From an uncultured Gammaproteobacteria bacterium (GTDB lineage Bacteria > Pseudomonadota > Gammaproteobacteria > Arenicellales > JAANXG01), in assembly GCA_947258975.1 (NCBI GenBank), contig CAMYKK010000016.1, forward strand, positions 1 to 64,000: a stretch of DNA of 64,000 nt. Direction: 5' to 3'. The translations under genes and the position numbers were made by a program. The notes under the pieces are model-generated. The model was not told the DNA's origin, searched no databases, and saw only the letters and a list, made by a program, of their open reading frames with translations. Below are positions 37,267 through 46,503 of this stretch, piece after piece (positions within the stretch are counted from its first letter, which is position 1; each line of letters begins with the position of its first letter).

Positions 37267-39945
37267 TCAGAGCCGTCTTGTCACCTTCATTATTTGCGGA
37301 TCATCAGCGTGTCTCTCGACGCCAAATCCCATGGTCTCGGCCAATTGGAGCATGTCTTTGTTGTCATGCAGGACTTCGCCTTCCATTGTACGAATGCCTT
37401 TTTGCCTGGCAATTTCGATCAAGTAGTGCAAAAGATGTGTGGCGACTCCTTTACCTTGCCATTCATCATCCACCACGATTGCGAATTCACAGCTAGTCCC
37501 GTCTGGGTTTTTGATGTAGCGGCTGACGCCGATCTCCCGCTCCTGGCCATCACTTTCTGTCACCGCGATCAAAGCCATCTCACGGTCGTAGTCAATTTGC
37601 GTGAAGCGAGACAACATTGCGGGGGTGATCTCTTTCAGGGCATACATAAAACGGAAGTGCTTGGCTTGGTCGGATAATTGATTCACGAAATCCTTCTCGA
37701 TGATGGCGTCCTCCGGCCGGATCGGACGGATTAGCGCATCCGAGCCGTCCGTCAATTGCACAACGCGGCAGAGCTCCTTTGGATACGGATGGATTGCCAT
37801 GTGCGCATACTTTTCTCCCAGCGGGGCCCGAGGTTCGACCACCATGCGGGCGTCAACGACGATCGCATTGTTTTCATCGGCGATAATAGGGTTGATGTCG
37901 ATTTCCGAAAGCCATGGTAATTCACAAACCATCTCAGAAACACGCAACAGCGCGGATTCGATGCTGTCCAAATTCACCGCCGGTAGATTGCGGAAATCGG
38001 AAAGCAAGCGGGCGACGCGCCCGCTTTGTATTAGTTCACGGGCCAGGAAGTGGTTGAGGGGGGGTAGGGAAATGGCCTGATCCGCGAACACCTCGACCAT
38101 GGTGCCGCCGAGACCAAAACTTATTGCCGGCCCAAACGCCGGGTCACGCACCATGCCGATCATCAGCTCTCGTCCGTTGGGCGAGTGAACCATAGGTTCA
38201 ATCAAGACTCCTGTGATCTCGGCGTCCGGGCGTTTTGTGCGAACGGCGTCGATCAAGTCCTGATATGCGTCCCTCAATTGCCGTGCTCCGGCCACATTCA
38301 GACGTACTCCGTTTACGTCTGACTTGTGGGTAATGTCAGGTGAATCGATTTTTAAGGCGATAGGAAATCCAAGTTCCTCCGCCACCGTCAATGCTTCTTC
38401 CGGTGTACGTGCGGCAATGCTCTTTGCAATCGGAATGCGAAATGCCGCGAGTAATGCCTTGGCTTCAGTAGCGTTGAGCAGTCTCCGTGAATCTTTCAAG
38501 ACATTCTTGACGATCATCGCGGCACCTTCGATATCCGGTTTGTCTCCGTGGGCCACGGGTTCCGGCACCTGCAGCAAAAGTTGCTGATTACGATGGTGGG
38601 CCACTAGAAACGAAAACGCCTCTACCGCCGCCTCCGGCGTGCGAAACGTCGGGATGCCATGGCGATGAAACCACTCTCGGCCCGCCGCCACGTCATCCTC
38701 ACCCATCCAACATGTCAACATCGGCTTTCCGCTGTCTGTATGTGCAGCGGTGATCTCCCGAGCGACGGCTTCCGGATCGGTCATCGCTTGTGGAGTGAGG
38801 ATCACGATGATGGCGTCGGCATGGGGATCTTTGCTGCAGAGCTCGATGACGTCCCGGTAACGCTCGGGCGTGGCGTCCCCGATAATGTCTATCGGGTTGG
38901 CGTGAGACCAGGTCGGCGGGAGGAAGGCGTTCAAGGCCGTGAGCATATCATCCGACAGCTCCGCAAGTAGCAAGTTCTTGTCGGCCACATAGTCGGCAGC
39001 CATGACGCCGGGACCGCCCCCATTGGTGACAATCAATGCGCGATCTCCCTGTGCTCGTACCCCGCTGGAAAGAATGGTGGCCGCGGCGAAAAGATTGCTG
39101 AAGTGAAGTACGCGTACGACACCGGCGCGGCGCAACGCGGCATCGAAGACGTCATCGCCGCCCACCAGCGCCGCGGTGTGCGAAACGGCGGCCTTGAGCC
39201 CCTGCTCATGGCGCCCGGATTTCATGACCACGATGGGTTTGGCCCGCGCCGCCGCGCGCAACGCGCTCATAAAGCGCCGCGCGTTTCGAATGCCCTCGAT
39301 ATACAGCAAGATGCCTTCGGTCAATGGATCGGCGACCAGGAAATCGAGAATTTCACCAAAGCTGATATCAGCGCCGATGCCGGTCGAAATGACGTAGGAG
39401 AATCCAACGTTGTTGGATTCCGCCCAATCAAGAACCGCCGTGCACAGGGCCCCGGATTGCGATACCAGGGCGAGTTTCCCGATCCGTGCGTTATTGCCGC
39501 TGAATGTAGCGTTGAGCCCAATGTTGGGACTGATAATGCCCAAGCAGTTGGGTCCGAGTATGCGCACACCGTGGCGATCTGCAATGCTCATAACCTGCCG
39601 CTCCAAATTTGCCCCGGCGTCACCGGCTTCGCGAAATCCGGCGGAGACCACCACTGCCGCCTTAACGCCGTGTTTACCGCAATCGTCGATGATATCAACG
39701 ACCGTATGCGGTGGTGTCGCAATCACGGCGAGGTCTATGTGCTCGTTGATCTCTTCCAACCGGGCATATGCCTTGGTGTCTTGTACGCGTTTGTGTTTTG
39801 GGTTGAGCGCATAGAGTCTGCCCCGGAATCCGCTTTGTTTGAGATTCTTGAACAACACTGCGCCCACTGAGTTAGGAGTATTGCTGGCGCCGAATACAGC
39901 TACGGATTTCGGGTTAAACAACGGTGTCAGATAATGATTGTTCAT
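37267..39945 (-). CDS. Pat/PatZ-like acyl-CoA synthetase (NDP-forming) fused to GNAT acetyltransferase
   Basis: The product has 892 aa. An N-terminal CoA-binding domain (residues 8-130, NPKSVAVFGASNTPNSVG), a succinyl-CoA-synthetase-like domain, an ATP-grasp domain (about 490-710) and a C-terminal GNAT domain (about 725-890, with VVDDEWQGKGVATHLL) are in the Pat order. Pat enzymes acetylate lysines, for example of acetyl-CoA synthetase, to control acetate activation. His256 in VSHTAAL matches the phospho-histidine of active ADP-forming synthetases, so the synthetase half may be catalytic here. The gene is transcribed alone, divergent from the haem lipoprotein. Confidence 0.9.
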   Translation of the reverse strand: MNNHYLTPLFNPKSVAVFGASNTPNSVGAVLFKNLKQSGFRGRLYALNPKHKRVQDTKAYARLEEINEHIDLAVIATPPHTVVDIIDDCGKHGVKAAVVVSAGFREAGDAGANLERQVMSIADRHGVRILGPNCLGIISPNIGLNATFSGNNARIGKLALVSQSGALCTAVLDWAESNNVGFSYVISTGIGADISFGEILDFLVADPLTEGILLYIEGIRNARRFMSALRAAARAKPIVVMKSGRHEQGLKAAVSHTAALVGGDDVFDAALRRAGVVRVLHFSNLFAAATILSSGVRAQGDRALIVTNGGGPGVMAADYVADKNLLLAELSDDMLTALNAFLPPTWSHANPIDIIGDATPERYRDVIELCSKDPHADAIIVILTPQAMTDPEAVAREITAAHTDSGKPMLTCWMGEDDVAAGREWFHRHGIPTFRTPEAAVEAFSFLVAHHRNQQLLLQVPEPVAHGDKPDIEGAAMIVKNVLKDSRRLLNATEAKALLAAFRIPIAKSIAARTPEEALTVAEELGFPIALKIDSPDITHKSDVNGVRLNVAGARQLRDAYQDLIDAVRTKRPDAEITGVLIEPMVHSPNGRELMIGMVRDPAFGPAISFGLGGTMVEVFADQAISLPPLNHFLARELIQSGRVARLLSDFRNLPAVNLDSIESALLRVSEMVCELPWLSEIDINPIIADENNAIVVDARMVVEPRAPLGEKYAHMAIHPYPKELCRVVQLTDGSDALIRPIRPEDAIIEKDFVNQLSDQAKHFRFMYALKEITPAMLSRFTQIDYDREMALIAVTESDGQEREIGVSRYIKNPDGTSCEFAIVVDDEWQGKGVATHLLHYLIEIARQKGIRTMEGEVLHDNKDMLQLAETMGFGVERHADDPQIMKVTRRL

Positions 39946-40017
39946 TGTAGATGGGATGCGGCAGTTTAGATGTATGGTTGTAGGTGTTCACGTAGCTGCT
40001 GGTTTGATGTAAGGCGA

Positions 40018-40059
40018 TTGATTCCTGTCAATGCATTTTTGCCAGCCACCATGTAAAGT
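40018..40059 (+). promoter_or_regulatory. Fnr-type promoter upstream of the haem lipoprotein
   Basis: TTGATTCCTGTCAA (40018-40031) matches the Fnr consensus at nine of ten positions. TAAAGT (40054-40059) starts about 29.5 bases from its centre, as in class II promoters. The transcript would start near 40066, 30 bases before the ATG. Confidence 0.6.
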
Positions 40060-40095
40060 TCAGATATTCGCACATTGATGCTGGAGGCAATGTCG

Positions 40096-40521
40096 ATGAA
40101 AAAATTCAGTTTGTCGTTGGTGGGCCTCACTTTGGGCATTGTGCTAGTGACCGGTTGCGCATACGTCCGCAAGGTAACCTATCCGCCCGACTTCGTATAT
40201 CTCGAGGACAGGAAGGTCGTTAGCGCCATGGCCGACCTTAATGTCGACATGTGGCGTATCGATGACATTATCGCCAATTCTGAATCCATCTGGCCCTATC
40301 AACGAGAAGAAATTATTCAACTTTTGCGGCATATGGAAGACGTTGCGGACCGACTTGGCGCCGGAACTGCGGTCACCAATCATCTTCTCATCGATCAGAA
40401 TATTGATTTATTCAAGGACGATGTACGTGCCGCACGCAAGTATGTGCAAAGTGACCCGCCGAATTATTATCTCGCCGGCCGTTTGTCCGGTAGCTGCACG
40501 GCATGTCACCGGCGGCGTTGA
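40096..40521 (+). CDS. Lipoprotein with a single c-type haem motif
   Basis: The product has 141 aa. A lipoprotein signal (LSLVGLTLGIVLVTGC) puts Cys21 at the modified position. The mature part is mainly helical and ends with GSCTACHRRR, a single CxxCH haem site at the extreme C-terminus. The C-terminal CxxCH in a helical protein of this size resembles cytochrome c' and related proteins, but assignment is uncertain. GGAGG lies eight bases before ATG 40096. The ccm genes nearby would supply haem attachment. The Fnr-type promoter suggests use under low oxygen, perhaps in electron transfer or gas binding. Confidence 0.75.
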   Translation: MKKFSLSLVGLTLGIVLVTGCAYVRKVTYPPDFVYLEDRKVVSAMADLNVDMWRIDDIIANSESIWPYQREEIIQLLRHMEDVADRLGAGTAVTNHLLIDQNIDLFKDDVRAARKYVQSDPPNYYLAGRLSGSCTACHRRR

Positions 40522-40533
40522 TGTGCTGGCGGA

Positions 40534-42357
40534 TCATTGCTGGAACACGTAGCGCCCCGGCGCGTCTTCCAACGGTTGGCAGCCATGGTCCGTTGCGCCA
40601 GACCTTGGCGCCTCGACCTTTTCCGTTGAGTGTTGTCCCAGCCACTTAATCCACACCGGCCACCAGGATCCGTCCTGTTTTCGTGTGTTTGCCTGCCAGG
40701 TATCGGGGTCGATGTACCGGTCGCCTTCCTTTCGCGTGGTGAATTGAAAAGCGCGCCCCGGGTGACCGGGTTCGCTGACGATTCCCGCATTATGCCCACC
40801 GCTGGTAAGTGTAAAGGTGACGTCCGTGTCTGCCAGCAAATGAATCTTGTAAACCGACCGCCACGGAGCGACATGATCGTTGGTGGTCGCCACTGAGAAA
40901 ATCGGTGCGCGGATGTCGGTAATCGATATCGGTCGCCCGTCCACGATATAGCGGCCGGCGGCGAGGTCATTGTTGAGAAACAACCAGCGCAGATACTCGG
41001 AATGCATGCGATAGGGGAGGCGCGTGGTGTCCGCGTTCCACGCCATCAGGTCGTTCATCGGTTTACGCCTACCCATGAGGTAGTCGTGAACCGCCCGCGA
41101 CCAGATCAGATCATTGGAGCGCAAGAGTTGAAAAGTCCCGGCCATCTGTCTGGCGTCCAGATATCCCTGTTCCCACATGATGTCTTCAAGGTACGCGACT
41201 TGTGCGTCGTCGATGAATAATGTGAGTTCACCTGCTTCAGTAAAATCAGTCTGGGCTGCGAAGTGGGACAGGGTTGCAATCCGTCCATCTCCATCTCTGG
41301 CCATGGCGGCTGCGGCGATGGTCAGAAGGGTGCCGCCGAGGCAATAGCCTACGCCGTGAACCTGGGTGTTAGGAATCACTTTGCAGACGGTGTCCACTGC
41401 CGCCATCACCCCGCGCCGCCGATAATCCGACATGCCCAAGTCGCGATCCTTTTCGTTGGGGTTTTTCCAGGAAATCATGAACACGCTGAAGCCTTGGTCA
41501 ACGAGATACCTGACCAGAGAATTCTCGGGCGATAGATCCAAGATGTAGTATTTCATAATCCATGCCGGTACGATAAGAACCGGCTCTTTTTGCACGTGCG
41601 ACGTCGTAGGGCGGTATTGGATCAATTCGATCAGGCGGTTGCGGAAAATGACCTTGCCGGGTGTGTTGGCGACGTTGTCGCCGACCCTGAATCGTTCCGC
41701 GCCGATTGGCGGCTTCGCTCCGGTTACCCGCTCCCAGTCCTCGATAAAATTGTTCCATCCGCGAATGAGGTTGTGACCGTGTTCTTCAATGGTCGTCTTT
41801 GTTACTTCGGGATTGGTCCACAAGAAATTGGAAGGTGAGAAAAAGTCCAACCACTGACGGGCGCCAAACGCCACTGCCTCTTCATGGTGCCGAGATACGC
41901 CGCTGACTTCGGTTGTTGCGTTGTGCCACCACTGTTGTGTCAACAAAAACGACTGATATAGTAAGTTGTACGGCCATAAGTCCCATGCCGGATGGACAAA
42001 CCGTTTGTCTTGAGGCAACGGCTCGATACACAGTGCGGCATCGCCGCGAACACATCGCGCGCTTAACAAACCGAGTCGGGTTGTTTTACGCACCGCCTTC
42101 GTCAGCAGTTCGCTCTGTTTGCCGGGTGATGACATCAAATGCAAAAGCCAGTCTAAATAAGCTTGCATCAGCGACACCGGCGATAGACCGTTCGTCAGCC
42201 GCGCCAACCAGGCGTGAAACAGACGATCATAGACATGGGGCGACCGGACGACATCCTGAAACACCGCCTCCGCTGCGGCGGGATGACGAATGCCGCCAGC
42301 GGTTGCGGGTTGATCTCGTCGTCCGTTATCAGAAGCGATGGGCACCGGCTCGGTCAC
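40534..42357 (-). CDS. phaC: Poly(3-hydroxyalkanoate) synthase, class I-like
   Basis: The product has 607 aa. The N-terminal PhaC domain (to about residue 230) precedes an alpha/beta-hydrolase core with the synthase nucleophile Cys339 in GVGYCLGGTLL, an acidic residue in TNDHVAPWRS and a histidine in GGHNAGIVS. The enzyme polymerises hydroxyacyl-CoA into storage granules. No phaA, phaB, phasin or PhaE is next to it; monomers could come from beta-oxidation. It converges on the haem lipoprotein (12 bp apart) and is divergent from the host-attachment gene across a 323-bp gap with an Fnr-type site. Confidence 0.9.
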   Translation of the reverse strand: MTEPVPIASDNGRRDQPATAGGIRHPAAAEAVFQDVVRSPHVYDRLFHAWLARLTNGLSPVSLMQAYLDWLLHLMSSPGKQSELLTKAVRKTTRLGLLSARCVRGDAALCIEPLPQDKRFVHPAWDLWPYNLLYQSFLLTQQWWHNATTEVSGVSRHHEEAVAFGARQWLDFFSPSNFLWTNPEVTKTTIEEHGHNLIRGWNNFIEDWERVTGAKPPIGAERFRVGDNVANTPGKVIFRNRLIELIQYRPTTSHVQKEPVLIVPAWIMKYYILDLSPENSLVRYLVDQGFSVFMISWKNPNEKDRDLGMSDYRRRGVMAAVDTVCKVIPNTQVHGVGYCLGGTLLTIAAAAMARDGDGRIATLSHFAAQTDFTEAGELTLFIDDAQVAYLEDIMWEQGYLDARQMAGTFQLLRSNDLIWSRAVHDYLMGRRKPMNDLMAWNADTTRLPYRMHSEYLRWLFLNNDLAAGRYIVDGRPISITDIRAPIFSVATTNDHVAPWRSVYKIHLLADTDVTFTLTSGGHNAGIVSEPGHPGRAFQFTTRKEGDRYIDPDTWQANTRKQDGSWWPVWIKWLGQHSTEKVEAPRSGATDHGCQPLEDAPGRYVFQQ

Positions 42358-42616
42358 AAAGTATTCCCCAATTTACGCAGCTTTTGTATAGTTATTATCC
42401 ACGCGTTGGTGCGCGGGTCTATGATCCGGGTCAAATCATTATGCAGCGCAACATAACCCACAACCCGCGCCGCGATGGCGCCGGCGAATTCGACACGGCG
42501 CGCTACCGTCGCCACCTGGCAGCAAGATTAGCCTCGGTGCCATCCACCGCGGCCACGGGCCCGTGCTCCACTGGTGCTGATGCTCCGGGCAAGTTGGGCA
42601 CAATCCGGCACTCGTT

Positions 42617-42658
42617 TTGATATCGATCAAGGCGCCTCGGGTTGCGGATATTTATTGT
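42617..42658 (+). promoter_or_regulatory. Fnr-type promoter upstream of the host-attachment gene
   Basis: TTGATATCGATCAA (42617-42630) is a perfect TTGAT-N4-ATCAA box. TATTGT (42653-42658) starts about 29.5 bases from its centre. The predicted start near 42665 leaves a 16-base leader with AGGAGA before ATG 42681. The box is also 260 bp from the phaC start. Confidence 0.72.
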
Positions 42659-42680
42659 GGTAACAAAAGGAGAGCGCATT

Positions 42681-43133
42681 ATGACGACTTGGTTATTGGT
42701 TGCCGACAGCGTACGGGGAAGGGTGTTTCGGGCCGATTCACCGACCGGGCCGATCACCGAGATCGTCACTCTCGCTCACCCGGAAGGCCGCCTCCACGAA
42801 CAGGCGCTGACCAGCGACCTTCCCGGCCGCACGTTTGACCGCGGTGGGCAGGGACGCCACATCATGGAGGATCGAATCAGCGCAAAGGAGCAAGATAACA
42901 TACGATTCGCGCTTCGCATTGCCGACCATCTGGAGACGATGCGGATGGAGGGAAAGTTCGAGCGACTTATCATCATCGCACCGCCCGAGTTTTTGGGGAT
43001 CTTGTCCGCAAAGCTGAGTGATGCCACGCGGAAACTGGTCAGCATGCGAGTCGATAAGAACCTGGCGCAGGAAACTGCGAAGCAGATTCGTGCGCACCTG
43101 CCCGTGCGGCTGTGGGGCAATGCGGCCGGTTGA
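42681..43133 (+). CDS. Host-attachment protein family member
   Basis: The product has 150 aa: TWLLVADSVRGRVFRAD at the start, DRGGQGRHIMEDRISAKEQD in the middle and LIIIAPPEFLGILSAKL. This matches the family annotated as protein required for attachment to host cells, related to release-factor/baeRF-like folds. The name comes from a plant-associated bacterium and says little about function here. AGGAGA precedes ATG 42681. The perfect Fnr box in front suggests expression in low oxygen. It is divergent from phaC; a shared regulation is possible. No partners follow directly. Confidence 0.82.
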   Translation: MTTWLLVADSVRGRVFRADSPTGPITEIVTLAHPEGRLHEQALTSDLPGRTFDRGGQGRHIMEDRISAKEQDNIRFALRIADHLETMRMEGKFERLIIIAPPEFLGILSAKLSDATRKLVSMRVDKNLAQETAKQIRAHLPVRLWGNAAG

Positions 43134-43309
43134 GGCCAGACGCGCACCGGCTTGATGCATACGGGCTAAGTTTCCATGGCCGTATAACAGTATCCATGAC
43201 AGCGACAGGTTGTGTCCCGAGGGTATGATGCGGCTTGTTTACGGCGCCGATATGACCAACGTCACGGTACACGTTTGCTATACAAGAAAATCTCACACAA
43301 CCTGCCGAA

Positions 43310-43351
43310 TTGATCGAAATCAAGGACGAAGTCGCTCCGGTGCCGAACAAT
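43310..43351 (+). promoter_or_regulatory. Fnr-type promoter of the yip1-cco operon
   Basis: TTGATCGAAATCAA (43310-43323) is a perfect Fnr box. AACAAT (43346-43351) lies at the class II -10 spacing. It is the only such box upstream of the cbb3 genes; transcription would start near 43358. Confidence 0.7.
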
Positions 43352-43357
43352 ATCTCT

Positions 43358-43640
43358 CTAACGCTGCGCCTCAGGATTTGGCCCGTATGTCGCACCAAGG
43401 TGATGAAGATATAGATCTGATGTTGTTTGGAAGAAGGAATTCGAGCAGTGCCCGGTGTCAAATCTTGTGCCCGAGTATGCGCCTGTCAAGGCGTATGCGT
43501 GGACTTGAAGGTCTGGATTTGCACTTCACTGAACCCCAAGCAACGGCTGCTTCAGCGCACCGTCATCCGGGTTCCTTGTTGCAACATTTGGAATGACATT
43601 GGCGCGGGAAATAATTTAATACCAGGTAAGAGCACATATC
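43358..43640 (+). other. Long leader or separate small transcript before yip1
   Basis: The stretch from the predicted Fnr-dependent start to yip1 is about 280 bases. No convincing gene was found in any frame; short frames are Arg- and Ser-rich. It may be an untranslated leader or contain a small RNA. The part from 43134 to 43309 holds nothing recognised. Confidence 0.35.
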
Positions 43641-44240
43641 ATGCTACAACATGTTACAGGTCTGTTGACCCAGCCACGGCAAGAATGGGAAAAGATTCAC
43701 ACTGAAGAAGAATCTGTCGGTGAGTGTTACCTGCGCCATGTCCTGCCGTTGGCGGCGTTGTCTCCGGTAGCGGGAATATTCGGCACCACGCTGATTGGCT
43801 GGCAGATTGGCAGTAGTGTCCCGGTGACCCTGACCGTGGGCAGCGCCGTACAAATCGGTATCGTCTACTACCTTTCGATACTGTTTTCGGTGTTCATGAT
43901 TGGGGTGGTGATTCGCTGGATGGGAGAGACGTATGGCGCTGAGCAATCATTGTCGCGTTGTGTGGCCCTTGCCGCGTACACCGCAACGCCGTTGTTTTTG
44001 GTCGGCGCGATGCAGCTGTATCCCGTTTTGTGGGTGAATTTTATCGTTGGTTTACCGGCCCTCGCGTACACCGTGTATCTGCTCTATATGGGTGTACCGG
44101 TCATGATGGAAATCCCCACGGAACGCGGGTTTCTATTTGCCAGTGCCGTCCTCGCCGTCGGCTTGGTGACATTGGTTGGCCTGCTGGTGAGTTCCGTCAT
44201 GTTATGGAGCTTCGGTATCGGGCCGTACTTTGCGGTGTAA
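43641..44240 (+). CDS. YIP1 family membrane protein
   Basis: The product has 199 aa. The N-terminal [19 protein letters not shown] is typical of bacterial Yip1-domain proteins, followed by five hydrophobic segments. Function in bacteria is not known. It is the first gene after the Fnr-type promoter and lies 38 bp upstream of ccoN in the same direction, so it is probably co-transcribed with the oxidase. This placement hints at a role in oxidase assembly or membrane insertion, which is inference only. Confidence 0.8.
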   Translation: MLQHVTGLLTQPRQEWEKIHTEEESVGECYLRHVLPLAALSPVAGIFGTTLIGWQIGSSVPVTLTVGSAVQIGIVYYLSILFSVFMIGVVIRWMGETYGAEQSLSRCVALAAYTATPLFLVGAMQLYPVLWVNFIVGLPALAYTVYLLYMGVPVMMEIPTERGFLFASAVLAVGLVTLVGLLVSSVMLWSFGIGPYFAV

Positions 44241-44278
44241 GCACGCCGGGTTTGATTCTTGGGAGTTCGGAGAAGCTG

Positions 44279-45694
44279 ATGAGTACAGAAAACACCTACA
44301 ACTATCGAGTCGTGCGGCAATTCGCCATCATGACGGTCGTGTGGGGCATTGTAGGCATGCTGGTCGGTGTGATCATTGCCGCGCAAATGGCATGGCCGCA
44401 GCTCAACTTTGATATTGCTTGGTTGACTTTCGGGCGGTTACGGCCCCTGCATACCAACGCGGTGATCTTCGCCTTCGGTGGATGCGCGCTGTTCGCATCC
44501 TCCTATTATGTCGTACAGCGCACTTGTCACGTGCGGTTGTTCTCTGACAAATTGGCTGGTTTTACTTTCTGGGGTTGGCAGTCGGTGATCGTGCTTGCCG
44601 CGCTAACACTGCCACTGGGCATTACCACGTCCAAGGAATATGCGGAACTCGAATGGCCCATCGATCTGTTGATCACGGCGGTGTGGGTGGTCTACGCGGT
44701 GGTGTTTTTTGGTACCCTGGTAAAGCGCAAGATCAACCATATCTACGTGGCAAATTGGTTTTTTGCCGGTTTCATACTCACCATCGCGGTGCTGCATGTC
44801 GTCAACAGTGCGGCGCTGCCGGTGTCGTTCACCAAGTCCTATTCGGCGTTCGCGGGTGTGCAGGACGCGATGGTGCAGTGGTGGTACGGCCATAATGCGG
44901 TCGGTTTCTTCCTCACGGCGGGATTCTTGGGCATCATGTACTACTTTATACCCAAGCAGGCGGAGCGCCCCGTGTATTCGTACCGCTTGTCCGTGGTGCA
45001 CTTTTGGGCGATCGTGTTTACTTACATCTGGGCGGGACCTCATCATCTCCACTATACCGCGCTGCCGGATTGGGCACAGTCATTGGGTATGGTGTTTTCG
45101 TTAATTCTTCTGGCGCCATCGTGGGGTGGCATGATCAACGGCATTATGACTCTGTCTGGGGCGTGGGAAAAACTGCGCACCGACCCAATTCTTAAATTCT
45201 TGATTGTCTCGGTGTCGTTCTACGGTATGTCGACGTTCGAAGGACCGATGATGGCCATCAAGACTGTTAACGCGCTGTCCCACTATACGGACTGGACCAT
45301 CGGTCACGTGCATTCCGGCGCCCTGGGTTGGGTCGCTTTTGTATCCATTGGCGCGATGTACTATCTGATTCCGCGATTGTTTGACCGCGAGTTGTATAGC
45401 CTCAAGCTCGCCGAGATCCACTTTTGGATCTCGACTATCGGCATTGTGCTCTATATCACCTCGATGTGGATTTCCGGGATTATGCAGGGCCTGATGTGGC
45501 GGGCGGTGAATGCGGACGGCACGCTGACATACAGCTTTGTCGAAAGCGTGCAGGCAATGCATCCGTATTACATCATCCGCTTTCTTGGTGGCGCCTTGTT
45601 TCTAACAGGCATGTTGATCATGGCCTACAACTTGTACCGTACCGTGGTCGGGGCCAAGCCGCATGAAGCGGTCATTCCCGCGGTCGCACACTGA
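44279..45694 (+). CDS. ccoN: Cytochrome cbb3 oxidase subunit I
   Basis: The product has 471 aa and 12 transmembrane helices. Histidine ligands appear in [35 protein letters not shown] and [11 protein letters not shown]. The cbb3-type cross-linked tyrosine is expected in [11 protein letters not shown]. It reduces oxygen to water at a low-spin haem b/high-spin haem b3-CuB centre and pumps protons. The frame extends upstream to 43958, but ATG 44279 with GGAG six bases before it is the right start. CcoO follows after 10 bp. Confidence 0.97.
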   Translation: MSTENTYNYRVVRQFAIMTVVWGIVGMLVGVIIAAQMAWPQLNFDIAWLTFGRLRPLHTNAVIFAFGGCALFASSYYVVQRTCHVRLFSDKLAGFTFWGWQSVIVLAALTLPLGITTSKEYAELEWPIDLLITAVWVVYAVVFFGTLVKRKINHIYVANWFFAGFILTIAVLHVVNSAALPVSFTKSYSAFAGVQDAMVQWWYGHNAVGFFLTAGFLGIMYYFIPKQAERPVYSYRLSVVHFWAIVFTYIWAGPHHLHYTALPDWAQSLGMVFSLILLAPSWGGMINGIMTLSGAWEKLRTDPILKFLIVSVSFYGMSTFEGPMMAIKTVNALSHYTDWTIGHVHSGALGWVAFVSIGAMYYLIPRLFDRELYSLKLAEIHFWISTIGIVLYITSMWISGIMQGLMWRAVNADGTLTYSFVESVQAMHPYYIIRFLGGALFLTGMLIMAYNLYRTVVGAKPHEAVIPAVAH

Positions 45695-45704
45695 GGTAGC
45701 TGCC

Positions 45705-46316
45705 ATGGGGTTACAAGAAAGAGTTGAAAAAAACGTAGGGCTGTTGATCGTTCTGACTTTGTTGGTGGTCAGCGTGGGTGGACTGGTGCAGATCGTTCCC
45801 TTGTTCTTCCAGCAGTCAACCACGGAACCGGTCTCCGGCTTGAAGCCTTACACCGCACTACAACTGACTGGGCGCGATATCTATATCCGCGAAGGCTGTT
45901 ACGCCTGTCATTCGCAGATGATCCGGCCGTTTCGCGCCGAAACGGAACGCTACGGCCATTACTCAGTGGCCGGCGAGTTCGTCTACGACCGGCCCTTCCA
46001 GTGGGGGTCCAAGCGCACCGGTCCGGACCTGGCCCGGGTGGGTGGCCGGTACAGCGATGACTGGCAGCGCGTTCATATGATCAATCCGCGGGACGTGGTG
46101 CCCGAATCCATCATGCCGGGGTATCCGTGGCTGGCTGACACGCCGGCCGACGCGTCAAACATCGAAACAAAGTTGCGCGTGCTCAGAACGCTCGGTCATC
46201 CTTATAGCGACGAAGAGATCAACAATGCGTCCAAGGACCTCGAAGGTAAGACCGAGTTGGATGCAATGGTGGCCTATCTTCAGGTCTTGGGCATCAGCGT
46301 GAAAACTCGCAGGTGA
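45705..46316 (+). CDS. ccoO: Cytochrome cbb3 oxidase subunit II
   Basis: The product has 203 aa: one N-terminal helix ([23 protein letters not shown]) and a periplasmic domain with one haem site [33 protein letters not shown] and SIMPGYPWL carry the axial methionine region. CcoO passes electrons from CcoP to CcoN. ATG 45705 is chosen over the longer frame, which would overlap ccoN. Confidence 0.96.
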   Translation: MGLQERVEKNVGLLIVLTLLVVSVGGLVQIVPLFFQQSTTEPVSGLKPYTALQLTGRDIYIREGCYACHSQMIRPFRAETERYGHYSVAGEFVYDRPFQWGSKRTGPDLARVGGRYSDDWQRVHMINPRDVVPESIMPGYPWLADTPADASNIETKLRVLRTLGHPYSDEEINNASKDLEGKTELDAMVAYLQVLGISVKTRR

Positions 46317-46320
46317 CGCA

Positions 46321-46503
46321 ATGGGACTCGTACACGGCATTTGGACCCTGTTGTTGTTGTTGATTTTCTTGGGCATTGTCGCCTGGGCCTGGAGTTCGAA
46401 ACGTAAGAAACATTTCGAGCAAGCGGCGCAGATTCCATTACAGGACCGTGACTCGGCCTCCGAGGGTGAACCACAGAACATGGAGAAAAAAGATGGCTGC
46501 TGA
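46321..46503 (+). CDS. ccoQ: Cytochrome cbb3 oxidase subunit CcoQ
   Basis: This small protein of 60 aa has a single N-terminal helix (IWTLLLLLIFLGIVAWAWSS), then KRKKHFEQAAQIPL and an acidic tail. Pattern and position between ccoO and ccoP are typical of CcoQ, which stabilises the oxidase. It overlaps the ccoP start by 11 bp. Confidence 0.93.
   Translation: MGLVHGIWTLLLLLIFLGIVAWAWSSKRKKHFEQAAQIPLQDRDSASEGEPQNMEKKDGC

Noticed and set aside
43039..43596. Frames on both strands between the host-attachment gene and yip1
   Set aside because: They run over the Fnr box and have no domain or start signal.
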